Source: CAZUSO01 sp964622775 (lineage in GTDB: Bacteria > Bacteroidota > Bacteroidia > Chitinophagales > Chitinophagaceae). From it: a stretch of DNA of 19,107 nt. Location: assembly GCA_964622775.1 (NCBI GenBank), contig CAZUSO010000053.1:1-19107 (forward strand), in the 5' to 3' direction. The number at the start of each line of letters is the position of its first letter. Position 1 is the stretch's first letter. Below the pieces are notes generated by a model. It ran no database searches, was not told where the DNA came from, and saw only the letters and a program-made list of their open reading frames with translations. Of the stretch, positions 1 to 7,704 are shown piece after piece. The translations under genes and the position numbers were made by a program.

Positions 1-142
1 AGCACAGACCTACACCGGCACAAAAACTAAAATTATTAGCCTGACGGCTATGGTGTTTTCGCCAACAACAAATACATGCAATTGGAATCTTCTTTGCAGA
101 TAAAATTCCACATAACCTCATTTGCTCCAGCACTATTTCATT

Positions 143-246
143 TCAATAAATGCATTGCGGCCTGAGACCGCTGCGACGTAGTCCGGAGACTAACCGAGCG
201 GGGATTTTTTCCATCGCTTTTGATATTTTCAACATCAATAAATGCA
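143..246. repeat. 12-bp direct repeats flanking a small hairpin-bearing GC-rich insert
   Basis: The gene-free stretch 1-300 holds one noticeable structure. The 12-mer TCAATAAATGCA occurs at 143-154 and again at 235-246. Between the copies lies a GC-rich block with two small hairpins: GCGG at 157-160 pairs with CCGC at 168-171, and TAGTC at 179-183 pairs with GACTA at 188-192 around a CGGA loop. A six-T run follows at 205-210. This could be a small inserted element with a target duplication, a short RNA with a terminator-like end, or chance. Nothing else was recognised in 1-300. Confidence 0.25.
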
Positions 247-300
247 AACAACTAACCATTCTTTCTCTCTGATGCCTTCGCATGCGCCTTTATCTCAATA

Positions 301-340
301 AAAAAAGCGTGCAGCCACCAGATGGCAACTGCACGCTTTT
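301..340 (-). terminator. Rho-independent terminator of the PhaE-like gene
   Basis: A strong inverted repeat pairs AAAAGCGTGCAG (303-314) with CTGCACGCTTTT (329-340) around a 14-nt loop. Read on the minus strand, the stem is followed by a run of seven T (complement of 300-306). It begins 19 bp after the stop codon of the leftward PhaE-like gene, so that gene is transcribed separately from anything further left. Confidence 0.85.
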
Positions 341-359
341 ATGGAATGTCTCAGCAATA

Positions 360-1865
360 CTATTTTTTAGCTGTGGCTGATTTTGTTGATTTTGACGCAG
401 CAGTGGCTTTAGCTGCCGGAGCTTCTTCTTCAGTTTCTATATCCATCATTTTTTCCAATTGACGCACTTCCTTTTTCAGATCATAAATCACTTTATAAAG
501 TTCGTCAAGCTCGCTGCGGGTAGCTACCGGAACACCGGAAAGCATTTTTTCCGCCTGCATATCCACCTGCTTACGCAGTTTCAGTTGCATTGCGCTTACT
601 TCTGCCATCAGTTTACTGTATTCGTCGCTCTCAAACAATTCCACATATACCTTATCGCCCATATTCAGCCATTCCTGGTACAAGGCGGACATACTGTTGA
701 TTTCCACCCCGTTTTCCATTTTATTCATAATGCTTTCTACCAGCTTATCCATTACCTTAGTGCTTTGCTGATACATCATATATTGCAGCTCGGCATTCTT
801 GATATGGAATATGGCGGTTTCGTTTGCAATATCAGCCCATTCAGCAGCAGTTTTCGTGTATTGATTTGGTGTTGCCATTTTTGCAATCGGTGAAATAGCA
901 TTTTGCATGGTTTGATGCATCGCCTGATAGGCTTCCATCATATTGGCAAACACATTGCTGCCTGCAAAAGGATTCATATTGCCCATCATTTCACGACTAA
1001 CCTGGTAGCCTGACTTGCCATATTCCGCCATGTTCTTCATGCCGTTATTCCACATTTCAGTGGCTTGCTGCATATACTGACGGCCGCTTTCCGGCATAAA
1101 GCCGAAAAACTTATCTACCATATCCTTATAAGCAGCGGTATTAAAGGTATTTTTAAATGCTTCGGCATTGAAGGTTTTGTCCTGGATGGATTTCCAAAAC
1201 GGCGCCCAGATTTCGTTGAACTTACCAAAGCCGCTCATGGCATTGATCATGTTCTGGTAAACATCATGGGTGGTGGCGCTTTGCATATTCTTCTGCATCT
1301 CTGCAAATGAGGTATTCAGTAATTCCTGATAGTTACCGAACATTTTGTTCCAGTTTTCGCTCACATTTTTCATGTTGTCTGCAACAGCAGCCGGATTGAA
1401 TTGCTGCATGTTCTTCCACCACTGGTTGGCCTGCATACTTTGCTGCATCCAGGTATTAAAATTGTTCATGGGATTGTTCCACATATTAAACCAGTCGGCG
1501 GGTGTATTCGTCTTCATGGCTTCCTGTGAAGGCATATTATTTTTCACCCAGCTTTGATTCATTTCCCAAACCTGCTTAGCCCAGTCAACCTGAGTTTTCA
1601 GCCAGTTTTGATAGTACTCGTTCGCCTTATTAGTGTTTTCCTTCATGGAATCTGCTACGGTTTCGGCTTTATCATTAACATCCGAGAAGGACTTTTGTTG
1701 CTGATCTAACCAATTTTTGTAAAACGCCGTACCCTTTTCAAGTGCATTGTTTACCACGGAATTACCATTGGTAAACTTCTTGGTGTTTTCCACCATTGTC
1801 TCCATCATGTTTTTTTGCGTATCCATTATAGAATCCACAAAAGTCTTGCTGTTTTGATTAGCCAT
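360..1865 (-). CDS. PhaE/phasin-like polyhydroxyalkanoate synthase-associated protein
   Basis: The 501-residue product has no signal peptide or membrane segment and is predicted to be largely helical. Its composition is striking: very rich in Asn, Met, Gln and Trp, with WFNMW, NQWWKNM and similar clusters around residues 120-160. The C-terminal part (about 445-475) contains TRSELDELYKVIYDLKKEVR, which resembles the conserved C-terminal helix of PhaE, the non-catalytic subunit of class III PHA synthases. The last roughly 25 residues are an Ala/Thr/Ser/Lys tail like that of many phasins. PhaE binds and activates PhaC on storage granules; phasins coat the granules. Inference: a granule-associated or synthase-activating protein. 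No phaC, phaA or phaB is in the window, and the gene has its own promoter and terminator, so the PHA link rests on sequence resemblance only. A generic phasin or another coiled-coil protein is possible. Confidence 0.6.
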   Translation of the reverse strand: MANQNSKTFVDSIMDTQKNMMETMVENTKKFTNGNSVVNNALEKGTAFYKNWLDQQQKSFSDVNDKAETVADSMKENTNKANEYYQNWLKTQVDWAKQVWEMNQSWVKNNMPSQEAMKTNTPADWFNMWNNPMNNFNTWMQQSMQANQWWKNMQQFNPAAVADNMKNVSENWNKMFGNYQELLNTSFAEMQKNMQSATTHDVYQNMINAMSGFGKFNEIWAPFWKSIQDKTFNAEAFKNTFNTAAYKDMVDKFFGFMPESGRQYMQQATEMWNNGMKNMAEYGKSGYQVSREMMGNMNPFAGSNVFANMMEAYQAMHQTMQNAISPIAKMATPNQYTKTAAEWADIANETAIFHIKNAELQYMMYQQSTKVMDKLVESIMNKMENGVEINSMSALYQEWLNMGDKVYVELFESDEYSKLMAEVSAMQLKLRKQVDMQAEKMLSGVPVATRSELDELYKVIYDLKKEVRQLEKMMDIETEEEAPAAKATAASKSTKSATAKK

Positions 1866-1923
1866 CTTTATTGTTTTATAAAAAAATGAAATAAGTATTA
1901 TACCGGAATTGACTTTGCAAAAT

Positions 1924-2013
1924 TAGCGTTGTACCCTGACCTGACCTGAATTAATCTGTTATCTTATTAATAATTATTCTTAAATTATCAACGCTATAAT
2001 TCCCTGACCTGAA
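1924..2013 (-). promoter_or_regulatory. Repeats and inverted repeat in the leader of the PhaE-like mRNA
   Basis: The leader between promoter and start codon carries CCCTGACCTGAA at 2002-2013 and an expanded copy, CCCTGACCTGACCTGAA, at 1934-1950. Each is next to one arm of a perfect 8-bp inverted repeat: TAGCGTTG at 1924-1931 and CAACGCTA at 1989-1996. In the mRNA the two arms could pair and present the two GGTCAGGG copies in an ordered arrangement. This could be a protein-binding site or an RNA switch element; its function is not known from sequence. Confidence 0.4.
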
Positions 2014-2035
2014 CCTGCTTTTTTCAAAGCGGGTG

Positions 2036-2067
2036 CAAAGGTAGGTATATTTAATTATAATATCAAA
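2036..2067 (-). promoter_or_regulatory. Bacteroidota-type promoter for the PhaE-like gene
   Basis: On the minus strand TTTG (complement of 2064-2067) is followed after 20 bp by TACCTTTG (complement of 2036-2043). This matches the Bacteroidota sigma-ABfr consensus TTTG / TAnnTTTG. Transcription would start near 2030, giving a leader of about 165 nt before the ATG at 1865, unusually long for a single small gene. A second TAnnTTTG match (TAATTTTG, complement of 1918-1925) lies closer to the gene but lacks a good upstream element. Confidence 0.65.
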
Positions 2068-2116
2068 AATATTTTAGCATCCGACAACATTAACAAATCA
2101 ATTCAAATGAAAGCAT

Positions 2117-2155
2117 ACAAAAAAGCGCCTCCCGAATCCGGAAGGCGCTTTTTTG
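2117..2155 (-). terminator. Rho-independent terminator of the repeat-rich secreted protein gene
   Basis: A perfect 14-bp inverted repeat pairs ACAAAAAAGCGCCT (2117-2130) with AGGCGCTTTTTTGT (2142-2155). The GCGCCT core is flanked by A and T runs, so it could work in both directions. It starts 18 bp beyond the stop codon of the leftward gene at 2174 and separates it from the promoter of the PhaE-like gene. Confidence 0.85.
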
Positions 2156-2173
2156 TAAAAACGGATTAAATCA

Positions 2174-4648
2174 TTAACGGAGTATTTCAAACTTACGGCT
2201 TACCGCACCTTTATCCGTATCAATCCTAAGGATATATTTTCCGGATCCCAGGTGGGAAACATCCAGGTTATAAAGCGGTGCATCATCAACTTTATTCCGG
2301 GAAACCACTTTTCCTACTATATCATAAATAGTCAGGTTGCGGATATGGAGTTTGCCGTTATTCTGAAGTTGAATGGATGCGCCGGCAGGATTTGGATACA
2401 GGTGTAATTCCTGTTCATCCACACCCAATTCACCGATACCGGTTGGCGGAACATTGTCTATGGTTATGGTAAAGCTGGATGAATTTGTTCCACATTCATT
2501 GCTGACTACCAACGAAACAACGTACACACCGTTTGCAATATAGGTATGAGCCTGGGGATTCGTTCCCGGATTGCTACCGGAGGCATCGCCAAAATCCCAA
2601 AGATAAGTGGCAACATTCTGCGGGTTTGTTGCAGATGCCGATACATAACCGGCAGGGCCGGGAGTCACCGTCACACCGTCAACACTTGCAGCCGGGGTAA
2701 CATTTACCACCACAGGAATGGATAAGGCTGAGGGACATCCCCCGCTGCTTATTGAAACCGTATAGCTGCCGCTTTGGCTAACCGTAATTGACGAAGTAGT
2801 AGCTCCGTTGCTCCATAAATTTCCGGAAGATGCACTGGAGGTAAGGGTTACGCTGCCGCCTTCGCAAAAGGAAGTGTTTCCTGATGTTGAAACAGTCGGC
2901 GTAGCAGGCGCAGGTGCGCTGGCTGTAACGCTCATTGTATAAGGTCCTTCCGGATTGCCCTCGTAAGCGCCGACAATCGGATAATAATAAGTGCCGGGAG
3001 CCATATTTTCAAAGGTGAGGATATAATTGCCATCGGCGCAACTGGTTATTATGCCTTCAATGGGATCAGTTAAACCACAGGAGGTGTATAGGTTTTCATA
3101 ATAAGCAGGTACGGGATTCGTTCCGCAAAAGGACAGCTCAACCGTATAGTTGCAGCCGGCAGATGATCCGGGAAGTGTAAAGGCCTCCCAAACTTCAGGA
3201 ACAATCTCATTACCGTTCATCTGAGCGCCTGCGGTAGTGCCGTTAAATACTTGTGTTATATTATTCTGTAAGGTTGTCGGCGTCACATTTGCACAGATAT
3301 CATTGGGCGGCGAACAGGTTTCTTCCAGTGTCAGATCAATAGCATAACTGCCTTCCGGATTATAGTAAGTACCATCATCATAATAGCCTAAAACAGGAAG
3401 ATAATATGTCATTCCGGATTGCAGTCCCGAAAATACCATAGAATTATTACCACTTACGCAAGGCTGCATAGGACCGGGGGCGAGAAACAGCGCACCCACA
3501 CCACAGGAATTAGCAAGGTTTCCGAAAAGCGCCAATACGGTCGGACTGTTGCAATAAGACACATTGACACTATATGTACAACCGGAACCGGAAGGGATGG
3601 TAAAGGCTTCCCAAACCAAAGGATAATCTTCGCCTATGTCCATATTGGCGCCAACAGTAGTTCCGGAAACGGTTTGCGTAACACCTGCTACAAGATTAAC
3701 CGGAGTAACATTACTGCACAGGTCATTGGACGGGCCGCAACTGCTGGAAGCGCTTACGTTAATAACATAATTACCTGCCGCATTCACATTGCCCAATCCA
3801 TCACTATAAGCTCCTAATATAGGAATATAATAGGTTCCCGGCGGAATACCGGTAAAGGATATTGTAGAATTATTATCAAGGCAAATTATTTCCGTAGAAA
3901 AATCTCCGTTATATTCTGTACCTGAATTACAGTTGGTGGTCATTACAGTATAATATATCGTTTGATCCGTAGGGCTTCCGCAATAGGAAACATCAATATC
4001 ATAGGTGCACCCGGGGGCCATCGCCGGTAATGTAATCGACTCCCAAACCGTAGGTGCTTCTTCATTGGTATTCATCGTTGCACCAATAGTGGTACCAGAA
4101 AAGGTAACGGTTCCTCCACTGTTTAAAGTAGTAGGTGTGGTATTGCTACATATATCATTATTAGGAGCACAGGCGGAATTAGCTACGATAGCTATCTGAA
4201 AAGGCCCGTCATCATTGATATTCCCCAAACCATCATCATAGTAGCCAACAATCGGCATATAATAAGTTGTATTGGGTGTTAATCCCGAAAAAGTACGGGT
4301 TTCGTTCATGCCGGAAGTGCAGGTCATAACAACAGACGGCTCTGTATAAACTGCGGAAGAACCGCAGACATCACCCAAATTTCCATAGTACAGCAACATC
4401 GTCGGGCTATTGCAATAATCGACCGTGATTTCATAATTACAGATACCTCCCGGAGTCGTAAAAGCCACCCACATCATCGGAGCGCCTTCAATGCCATCAT
4501 CCGTTGCTCCGACTGTTGTTCCCGTAATAGTTTGAGATACACCATTCGTCAACGATATGGGTACGGCATTCTGGCAATTGTCCACAGCCTGGGCAAAAAC
4601 GCCATAACCGGTTATTATGCCTGCCAGCAGCAGTAATGTTTTTTTCAT
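2174..4648 (-). CDS. T9SS-exported multidomain protein with four tandem Cys-rich repeats, Ig-like and PKD domains
   Basis: The 824-residue protein begins with a clear signal peptide (MKKTLLLLAG..., likely cleaved after VFAQ, about residue 20). Four repeats of about 140 residues follow (about 21-157, 158-299, 302-440, 443-576). Each opens with a Cys-containing segment such as NDICSNTTP, then has GTTxGA, a W-(E/V)-x-x-T segment, a GCxY...YC strand and a closing TYYxPxxGxY strand. Next come an Ig-like segment (about 583-650, SFCEGGSVTLTSS...SGSYTVSI) and a PKD domain (about 651-731, with YLWDFGDAS). The C-terminal roughly 77 residues (YPNPAG... to KFEILR) are a type A T9SS sorting domain, which directs export across the outer membrane and usually cell-surface attachment. 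No catalytic domain is visible, so an adhesive or structural surface role is inferred. The repeats give no named function. Confidence 0.85.
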   Translation of the reverse strand: MKKTLLLLAGIITGYGVFAQAVDNCQNAVPISLTNGVSQTITGTTVGATDDGIEGAPMMWVAFTTPGGICNYEITVDYCNSPTMLLYYGNLGDVCGSSAVYTEPSVVMTCTSGMNETRTFSGLTPNTTYYMPIVGYYDDGLGNINDDGPFQIAIVANSACAPNNDICSNTTPTTLNSGGTVTFSGTTIGATMNTNEEAPTVWESITLPAMAPGCTYDIDVSYCGSPTDQTIYYTVMTTNCNSGTEYNGDFSTEIICLDNNSTISFTGIPPGTYYIPILGAYSDGLGNVNAAGNYVINVSASSSCGPSNDLCSNVTPVNLVAGVTQTVSGTTVGANMDIGEDYPLVWEAFTIPSGSGCTYSVNVSYCNSPTVLALFGNLANSCGVGALFLAPGPMQPCVSGNNSMVFSGLQSGMTYYLPVLGYYDDGTYYNPEGSYAIDLTLEETCSPPNDICANVTPTTLQNNITQVFNGTTAGAQMNGNEIVPEVWEAFTLPGSSAGCNYTVELSFCGTNPVPAYYENLYTSCGLTDPIEGIITSCADGNYILTFENMAPGTYYYPIVGAYEGNPEGPYTMSVTASAPAPATPTVSTSGNTSFCEGGSVTLTSSASSGNLWSNGATTSSITVSQSGSYTVSISSGGCPSALSIPVVVNVTPAASVDGVTVTPGPAGYVSASATNPQNVATYLWDFGDASGSNPGTNPQAHTYIANGVYVVSLVVSNECGTNSSSFTITIDNVPPTGIGELGVDEQELHLYPNPAGASIQLQNNGKLHIRNLTIYDIVGKVVSRNKVDDAPLYNLDVSHLGSGKYILRIDTDKGAVSRKFEILR

Positions 4649-4885
4649 GTTAGCAATTTTATTGTTTTAGTTAAGCAGCCGGAACAAATACAGGGTAATA
4701 TCAACTTTGTGCGATTACCTGTGGTTGGTCGGGTTAATTTTATTTTTTTATTATTCAAATATTAAAATGACAAACTTCACAATATTCCTGCCGGCATTGC
4801 TCATCTGATTAGGAATCAAATATAGAGATCAGTCCGAGTGATCAGACAGCTAAAGCGCAACAGCAATCTGTAAATGCACGGGGGT

Positions 4886-5188
4886 TTATTTCGCCCGGCT
4901 TATTTTCCGGTTTTGGTGTTCAGCAGGTGCAGGCTGCACAGCATTTGCCGCCTTTGCTTTAGGATTGACTTTAAACTTAGTTGCCACTTGTGGCTTTAGA
5001 GTCGTTGAAACCTCCGCTTTTATATGTTGGGGGGCATTGGATTTTTTCATTTCGGGATTAACAGTCAGTTGAGCCGTATTGCTTTTAGGCGCAGCCTGTA
5101 TGTGCCGGGGGCTTACGGCATTTTGAGCGTAAACTATTCCGCCTGTTGCGATACACGCCAGGAGGATTGAAACGGTTTTAATATTCAT
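4886..5188 (-). CDS. Small secreted Lys/Ala/Pro-rich protein of unknown function
   Basis: A 100-residue product starts with MNIKTVSILLACIATGGIVY followed by AQ, a good signal peptide with likely cleavage after YAQ. The mature part, about 78 residues, is basic and low in complexity, made of Lys, Ala, Pro, Asn and Gln with repeated short phrases such as HIQA/HIKA and NPxxK. It has no Cys and no further membrane segment, and is probably disordered in the periplasm or outside the cell. I do not recognise a family. It has its own ATG, and the signal peptide argues that it is a real gene. It lies between two leftward genes, with gaps of about 180 and 240 bp, so it is probably transcribed alone. No convincing promoter or terminator was found for it, and the 4649-4885 gap holds only a weak 5-bp hairpin (GATCA/TGATC, 4827-4843). 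Confidence 0.6.
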   Translation of the reverse strand: MNIKTVSILLACIATGGIVYAQNAVSPRHIQAAPKSNTAQLTVNPEMKKSNAPQHIKAEVSTTLKPQVATKFKVNPKAKAANAVQPAPAEHQNRKISRAK

Positions 5189-5320
5189 GATTAAATTTAA
5201 ATGATTCCTGAATAAAGTAAGATAGATATTCTATACCAACCAAGACGGAAAAAAACGGCCTAACGTTTGCAAAACTCAATATTTTCATATTTTAATAATA
5301 TAATCAAATATAAATAAAGA

Positions 5321-5344
5321 GCCTGGAAGGTAAAACCTCCAGGC
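5321..5344 (-). terminator. Terminator hairpin after DUF3098
   Basis: GCCTGGAAGG (5321-5330) pairs with CCTCCAGGC (5336-5344) with one bulged A and a 5-nt loop. On the minus strand the hairpin is followed by CTCTTTATTT. It lies 26 bp past the stop codon of the leftward DUF3098 gene and is the likely end of the ftsX unit. Confidence 0.7.
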
Positions 5345-5369
5345 CCATTCCGAAAATTTTTATAAAAAG

Positions 5370-5648
5370 CTACTCTTTCACTTTGGGCTTACGCATGATA
5401 GCGATCACCTCAAATACAAATCCGATACTCATCAGGATAGGCGCCAGGGTAATTCTTCTAAAGCTGAACAATTCTTTCTCATTATAAACATTAGGGTCAT
5501 CACTGCCTCCGCCGGCCATTAAAATAAGACCCGATATAATGAGCACAAGCCCGGCAAACATCCAGTAATAATTTTGTTTACCGAAATAGAACATACCCGA
5601 GCGGTTGTTGTCTTTTGCAACAGGTTTGGTTGGTTTTGAACGCGACAT
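5370..5648 (-). CDS. DUF3098 family inner-membrane protein
   Basis: This 92-residue protein has a polar basic N-terminus and two hydrophobic segments (about 27-46, YWMFAGLVLIISGLILMAGG, and about 66-86). They are separated by a short loop containing a DPNVYNEKELFSFRRITLAP-like motif. That layout and motif match DUF3098, a small two-helix family found almost only in Bacteroidota and typically encoded just downstream of ftsX. Here it follows ftsX by 44 bp in the same direction and precedes a terminator. No function is established. The conserved position suggests a link to cell division or envelope synthesis; an uppP gene, which often follows, is absent here. Confidence 0.85.
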   Translation of the reverse strand: MSRSKPTKPVAKDNNRSGMFYFGKQNYYWMFAGLVLIISGLILMAGGGSDDPNVYNEKELFSFRRITLAPILMSIGFVFEVIAIMRKPKVKE

Positions 5649-5692
5649 AGTTTATCTTTTTACGATCGTATTTTTTTTGATAAGCAACAAAG

Positions 5693-6538
5693 TTAATACA
5701 ATTGATCCACTTTCATTTTCAGATATTTTATCACGGAACGATAAGTGCTGAAAACGGAGATAAATACGCCCAACGCCACCATCCCGGCTATCAGGAGGCA
5801 TAAGGAGTATATATTTTGCAGCGCCGGAAGCTCAGGTATCAGTTGCTGCGCAAAATAAATCAGAATCAGGATACAAAATACAGCAATAGCTGCGCTGATA
5901 AATCCGGAACCTATTGCCTTGTTCAGGAACGGTTTGGCAATAAATCTGCGCGTAGCGCCTACCATCTGCATCGTCTTAATGAGGTGACGATTACTGAACA
6001 TGGCCAGGCGGACGGTATTATCAATAATGAAAACCACAGCAACGAATAACACGATTGCAATAATACCGAGGATAATACCGATTTTCCGAAGATTCTTATC
6101 CAACGAGCTTACGACGGTTTTATCATATACTACTTCACGCACGATATTGCTTTGCTGAATAAACTGCTGGATTTTATCGATGCTGTCCTGCACAACATAA
6201 CGGGGTTTCAGGTTCACATCAATAGAGATATACAAAGGGTTTTCCGTGAGGAAAAGCATGGGATCCTCGTCTTTTTCACGAACATATTGCTCCAGTGCAT
6301 TTTCCTTGCTGATGTAATTAACGCGGGAAACAAAAGGTTGTTTCTGCAAAATGGTTTCTAAGCGCCGCGCCATTTCCGGCCGGGTATTATCGTGCATCAC
6401 AATTTGAAGCTGCACATTCTCCTTTGCGAAATTGCTCAGGGCAATGCCATTAATAAACAACCAACCAATTGTTCCTAATAAAAACAAAACTAATGCAATA
6501 CCAATTATAGAGTAAATATAGGAAGTCGTTTTCTTCAC
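5693..6538 (-). CDS. ftsX: Cell division protein FtsX (ABC-type permease)
   Basis: The 281-residue protein has the FtsX layout: a transmembrane helix near the N-terminus (about 9-33), a periplasmic domain of about 130 residues, and three further helices (about 153-175, 210-230 and 240-263). The C-terminal FtsX/MacB-like permease region includes NRHLIKTMQMVGATRRFIAKPF, a typical cytoplasmic coupling segment (residue run split here only by description). FtsX pairs with the ATPase FtsE at the division site and controls peptidoglycan hydrolases; ftsE is not in the window, as is common in this phylum. The start is GTG at 6538, since no in-frame ATG exists near the first helix. A 105-bp gap separates it from the upstream BtrH-like gene. 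That gap carries a 7-bp inverted repeat (TTTCTGC 6568-6574 with GCAGAAA 6589-6595) without a T-run, so read-through from upstream is possible. Confidence 0.9.
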   Translation of the reverse strand: MKKTTSYIYSIIGIALVLFLLGTIGWLFINGIALSNFAKENVQLQIVMHDNTRPEMARRLETILQKQPFVSRVNYISKENALEQYVREKDEDPMLFLTENPLYISIDVNLKPRYVVQDSIDKIQQFIQQSNIVREVVYDKTVVSSLDKNLRKIGIILGIIAIVLFVAVVFIIDNTVRLAMFSNRHLIKTMQMVGATRRFIAKPFLNKAIGSGFISAAIAVFCILILIYFAQQLIPELPALQNIYSLCLLIAGMVALGVFISVFSTYRSVIKYLKMKVDQLY

Positions 6539-6643
6539 CTGTGTTTCAGATTAATATTATAATGTCATTTCTGCCTGATTGCGAAATTGCAGAAAAAATC
6601 ATAAAGCTTCAAATAATTATATGCACATTTCCTGAAGAGAGCT

Positions 6644-7696
6644 TTAATGCAGTTGTTTGGCAAGTTGCTTCAAGTCCTTAAAGAAAGCTTTTTCATCATT
6701 GCCGATACGGCGCAGCATAGCCCCCAGCTCATCATACGACACGACGTCCGTAGTACGCAACTTGCATTGCCGGGCAACACTATAGGCAAACTGCCGCCAT
6801 TGATCGCCAATTACCGTATATCGCCGCGACATCGCCATCAGTTCTTCATTTTTAAGATACGCTGCAGCTTCCTGCAAAAAAGCAGCATACAAAAAACGAA
6901 AGCCACCGCCACCGGTACCAATCTCTTCCTGCATCCTGATAATATTACCCAAATATAGCTGGCATTGTCTTGGCGTCAGTTTTTGCGGGTATTTTTCCAG
7001 CTTCCGGGCAAGAAGGTAAATGGCATTGATACCAAACCAGGGCACCGGCGGGCTGAGCATGAAAAAGCAGGTCTGCTTAATACCTGATATAATAGCTTTT
7101 GTAAGATCAATATGTTTCGGTACGGATTCAATATAGTACATTTTCCCTTTCGGCTCGGGGAAACCCTTTGCAAAACGGGCACGCATCAGGTCTTCAGGTG
7201 CAATGCGGGCGGTATCTTCCAGTACCGGGTCGCTCACTAAATATTCCCCGTTTTCCTTACCATATACGATCAGGTTATGGGCATTAAAATGAAAACGATA
7301 CACTTCAGGCAGATAGCTGAGATAATAAACGCCAGCCAAAAGCCCGACCGGAATACCTTGCTCTAATGCGGCATCCAGGGTATTCATCCCATTGGGCGGA
7401 TCGCTGAAATTCTGCATTTTGATCTTCACACCGAGCCGTTGGGTAACACGTTTAAAGATATAGCCCGGCCATATTCTGAAAGTAATTCCCGGCACTCCGC
7501 TTACTTTTACAAAGGGCAGGTGGCCAAAAAAAATCCCGGCGCCGATTCCGAAAGCCAAAGGTTCGGAGATATCAATACCATGATAACGCAGCAGGTTGGC
7601 GGTTACGCCGCTTTCGCAGTGGGCGTGCTGTCGGTGTATGGCCGCGCCATTTATTATCAGTGTCGGGGAATCAATGCCCGTCTGGTTTACAATCAT
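6644..7696 (-). CDS. BtrH_N / DUF4872 domain protein (butirosin biosynthesis protein H-like)
   Basis: The ATG start at 7696 gives 350 residues; a TTG two codons upstream (7702) is also possible. The N-terminal half matches the BtrH_N family, papain/C39-like in fold. It has HAHCESG with candidate nucleophile Cys27, then the SEPLAFGIGAGIFFG strand-turn, and later HNLIVYG (His140) and SDP (Asp156), a plausible Cys-His-Asp set. The C-terminal half is the helical DUF4872 region that usually accompanies BtrH_N in Bacteroidota. BtrH itself is an acyltransferase-type enzyme that moves an acyl chain from a carrier protein to an aminoglycoside. By analogy this could be an acyl- or peptidyl-transferase or amidase, but the substrate is unknown. 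It begins 8 bp after the small HTH gene ends, so the two are probably co-transcribed. No carrier protein or synthase is nearby. Confidence 0.75.
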   Translation of the reverse strand: MIVNQTGIDSPTLIINGAAIHRQHAHCESGVTANLLRYHGIDISEPLAFGIGAGIFFGHLPFVKVSGVPGITFRIWPGYIFKRVTQRLGVKIKMQNFSDPPNGMNTLDAALEQGIPVGLLAGVYYLSYLPEVYRFHFNAHNLIVYGKENGEYLVSDPVLEDTARIAPEDLMRARFAKGFPEPKGKMYYIESVPKHIDLTKAIISGIKQTCFFMLSPPVPWFGINAIYLLARKLEKYPQKLTPRQCQLYLGNIIRMQEEIGTGGGGFRFLYAAFLQEAAAYLKNEELMAMSRRYTVIGDQWRQFAYSVARQCKLRTTDVVSYDELGAMLRRIGNDEKAFFKDLKQLAKQLH

Positions 7697-7704
7697 CCGC
7701 AAGT

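Noticed and set aside
459..893. A 144-residue plus-strand frame opposite the PhaE-like gene (and similar frames opposite tuf, ftsX and hsdR)
   Set aside because: These antisense frames mirror strong coding sequence on the other strand and show no domain, start signal or sensible composition.
4827..4843. GATCA/TGATC hairpin in the gap between the secreted proteins as a terminator
   Set aside because: Only 5 bp of stem and no T-run on either strand.
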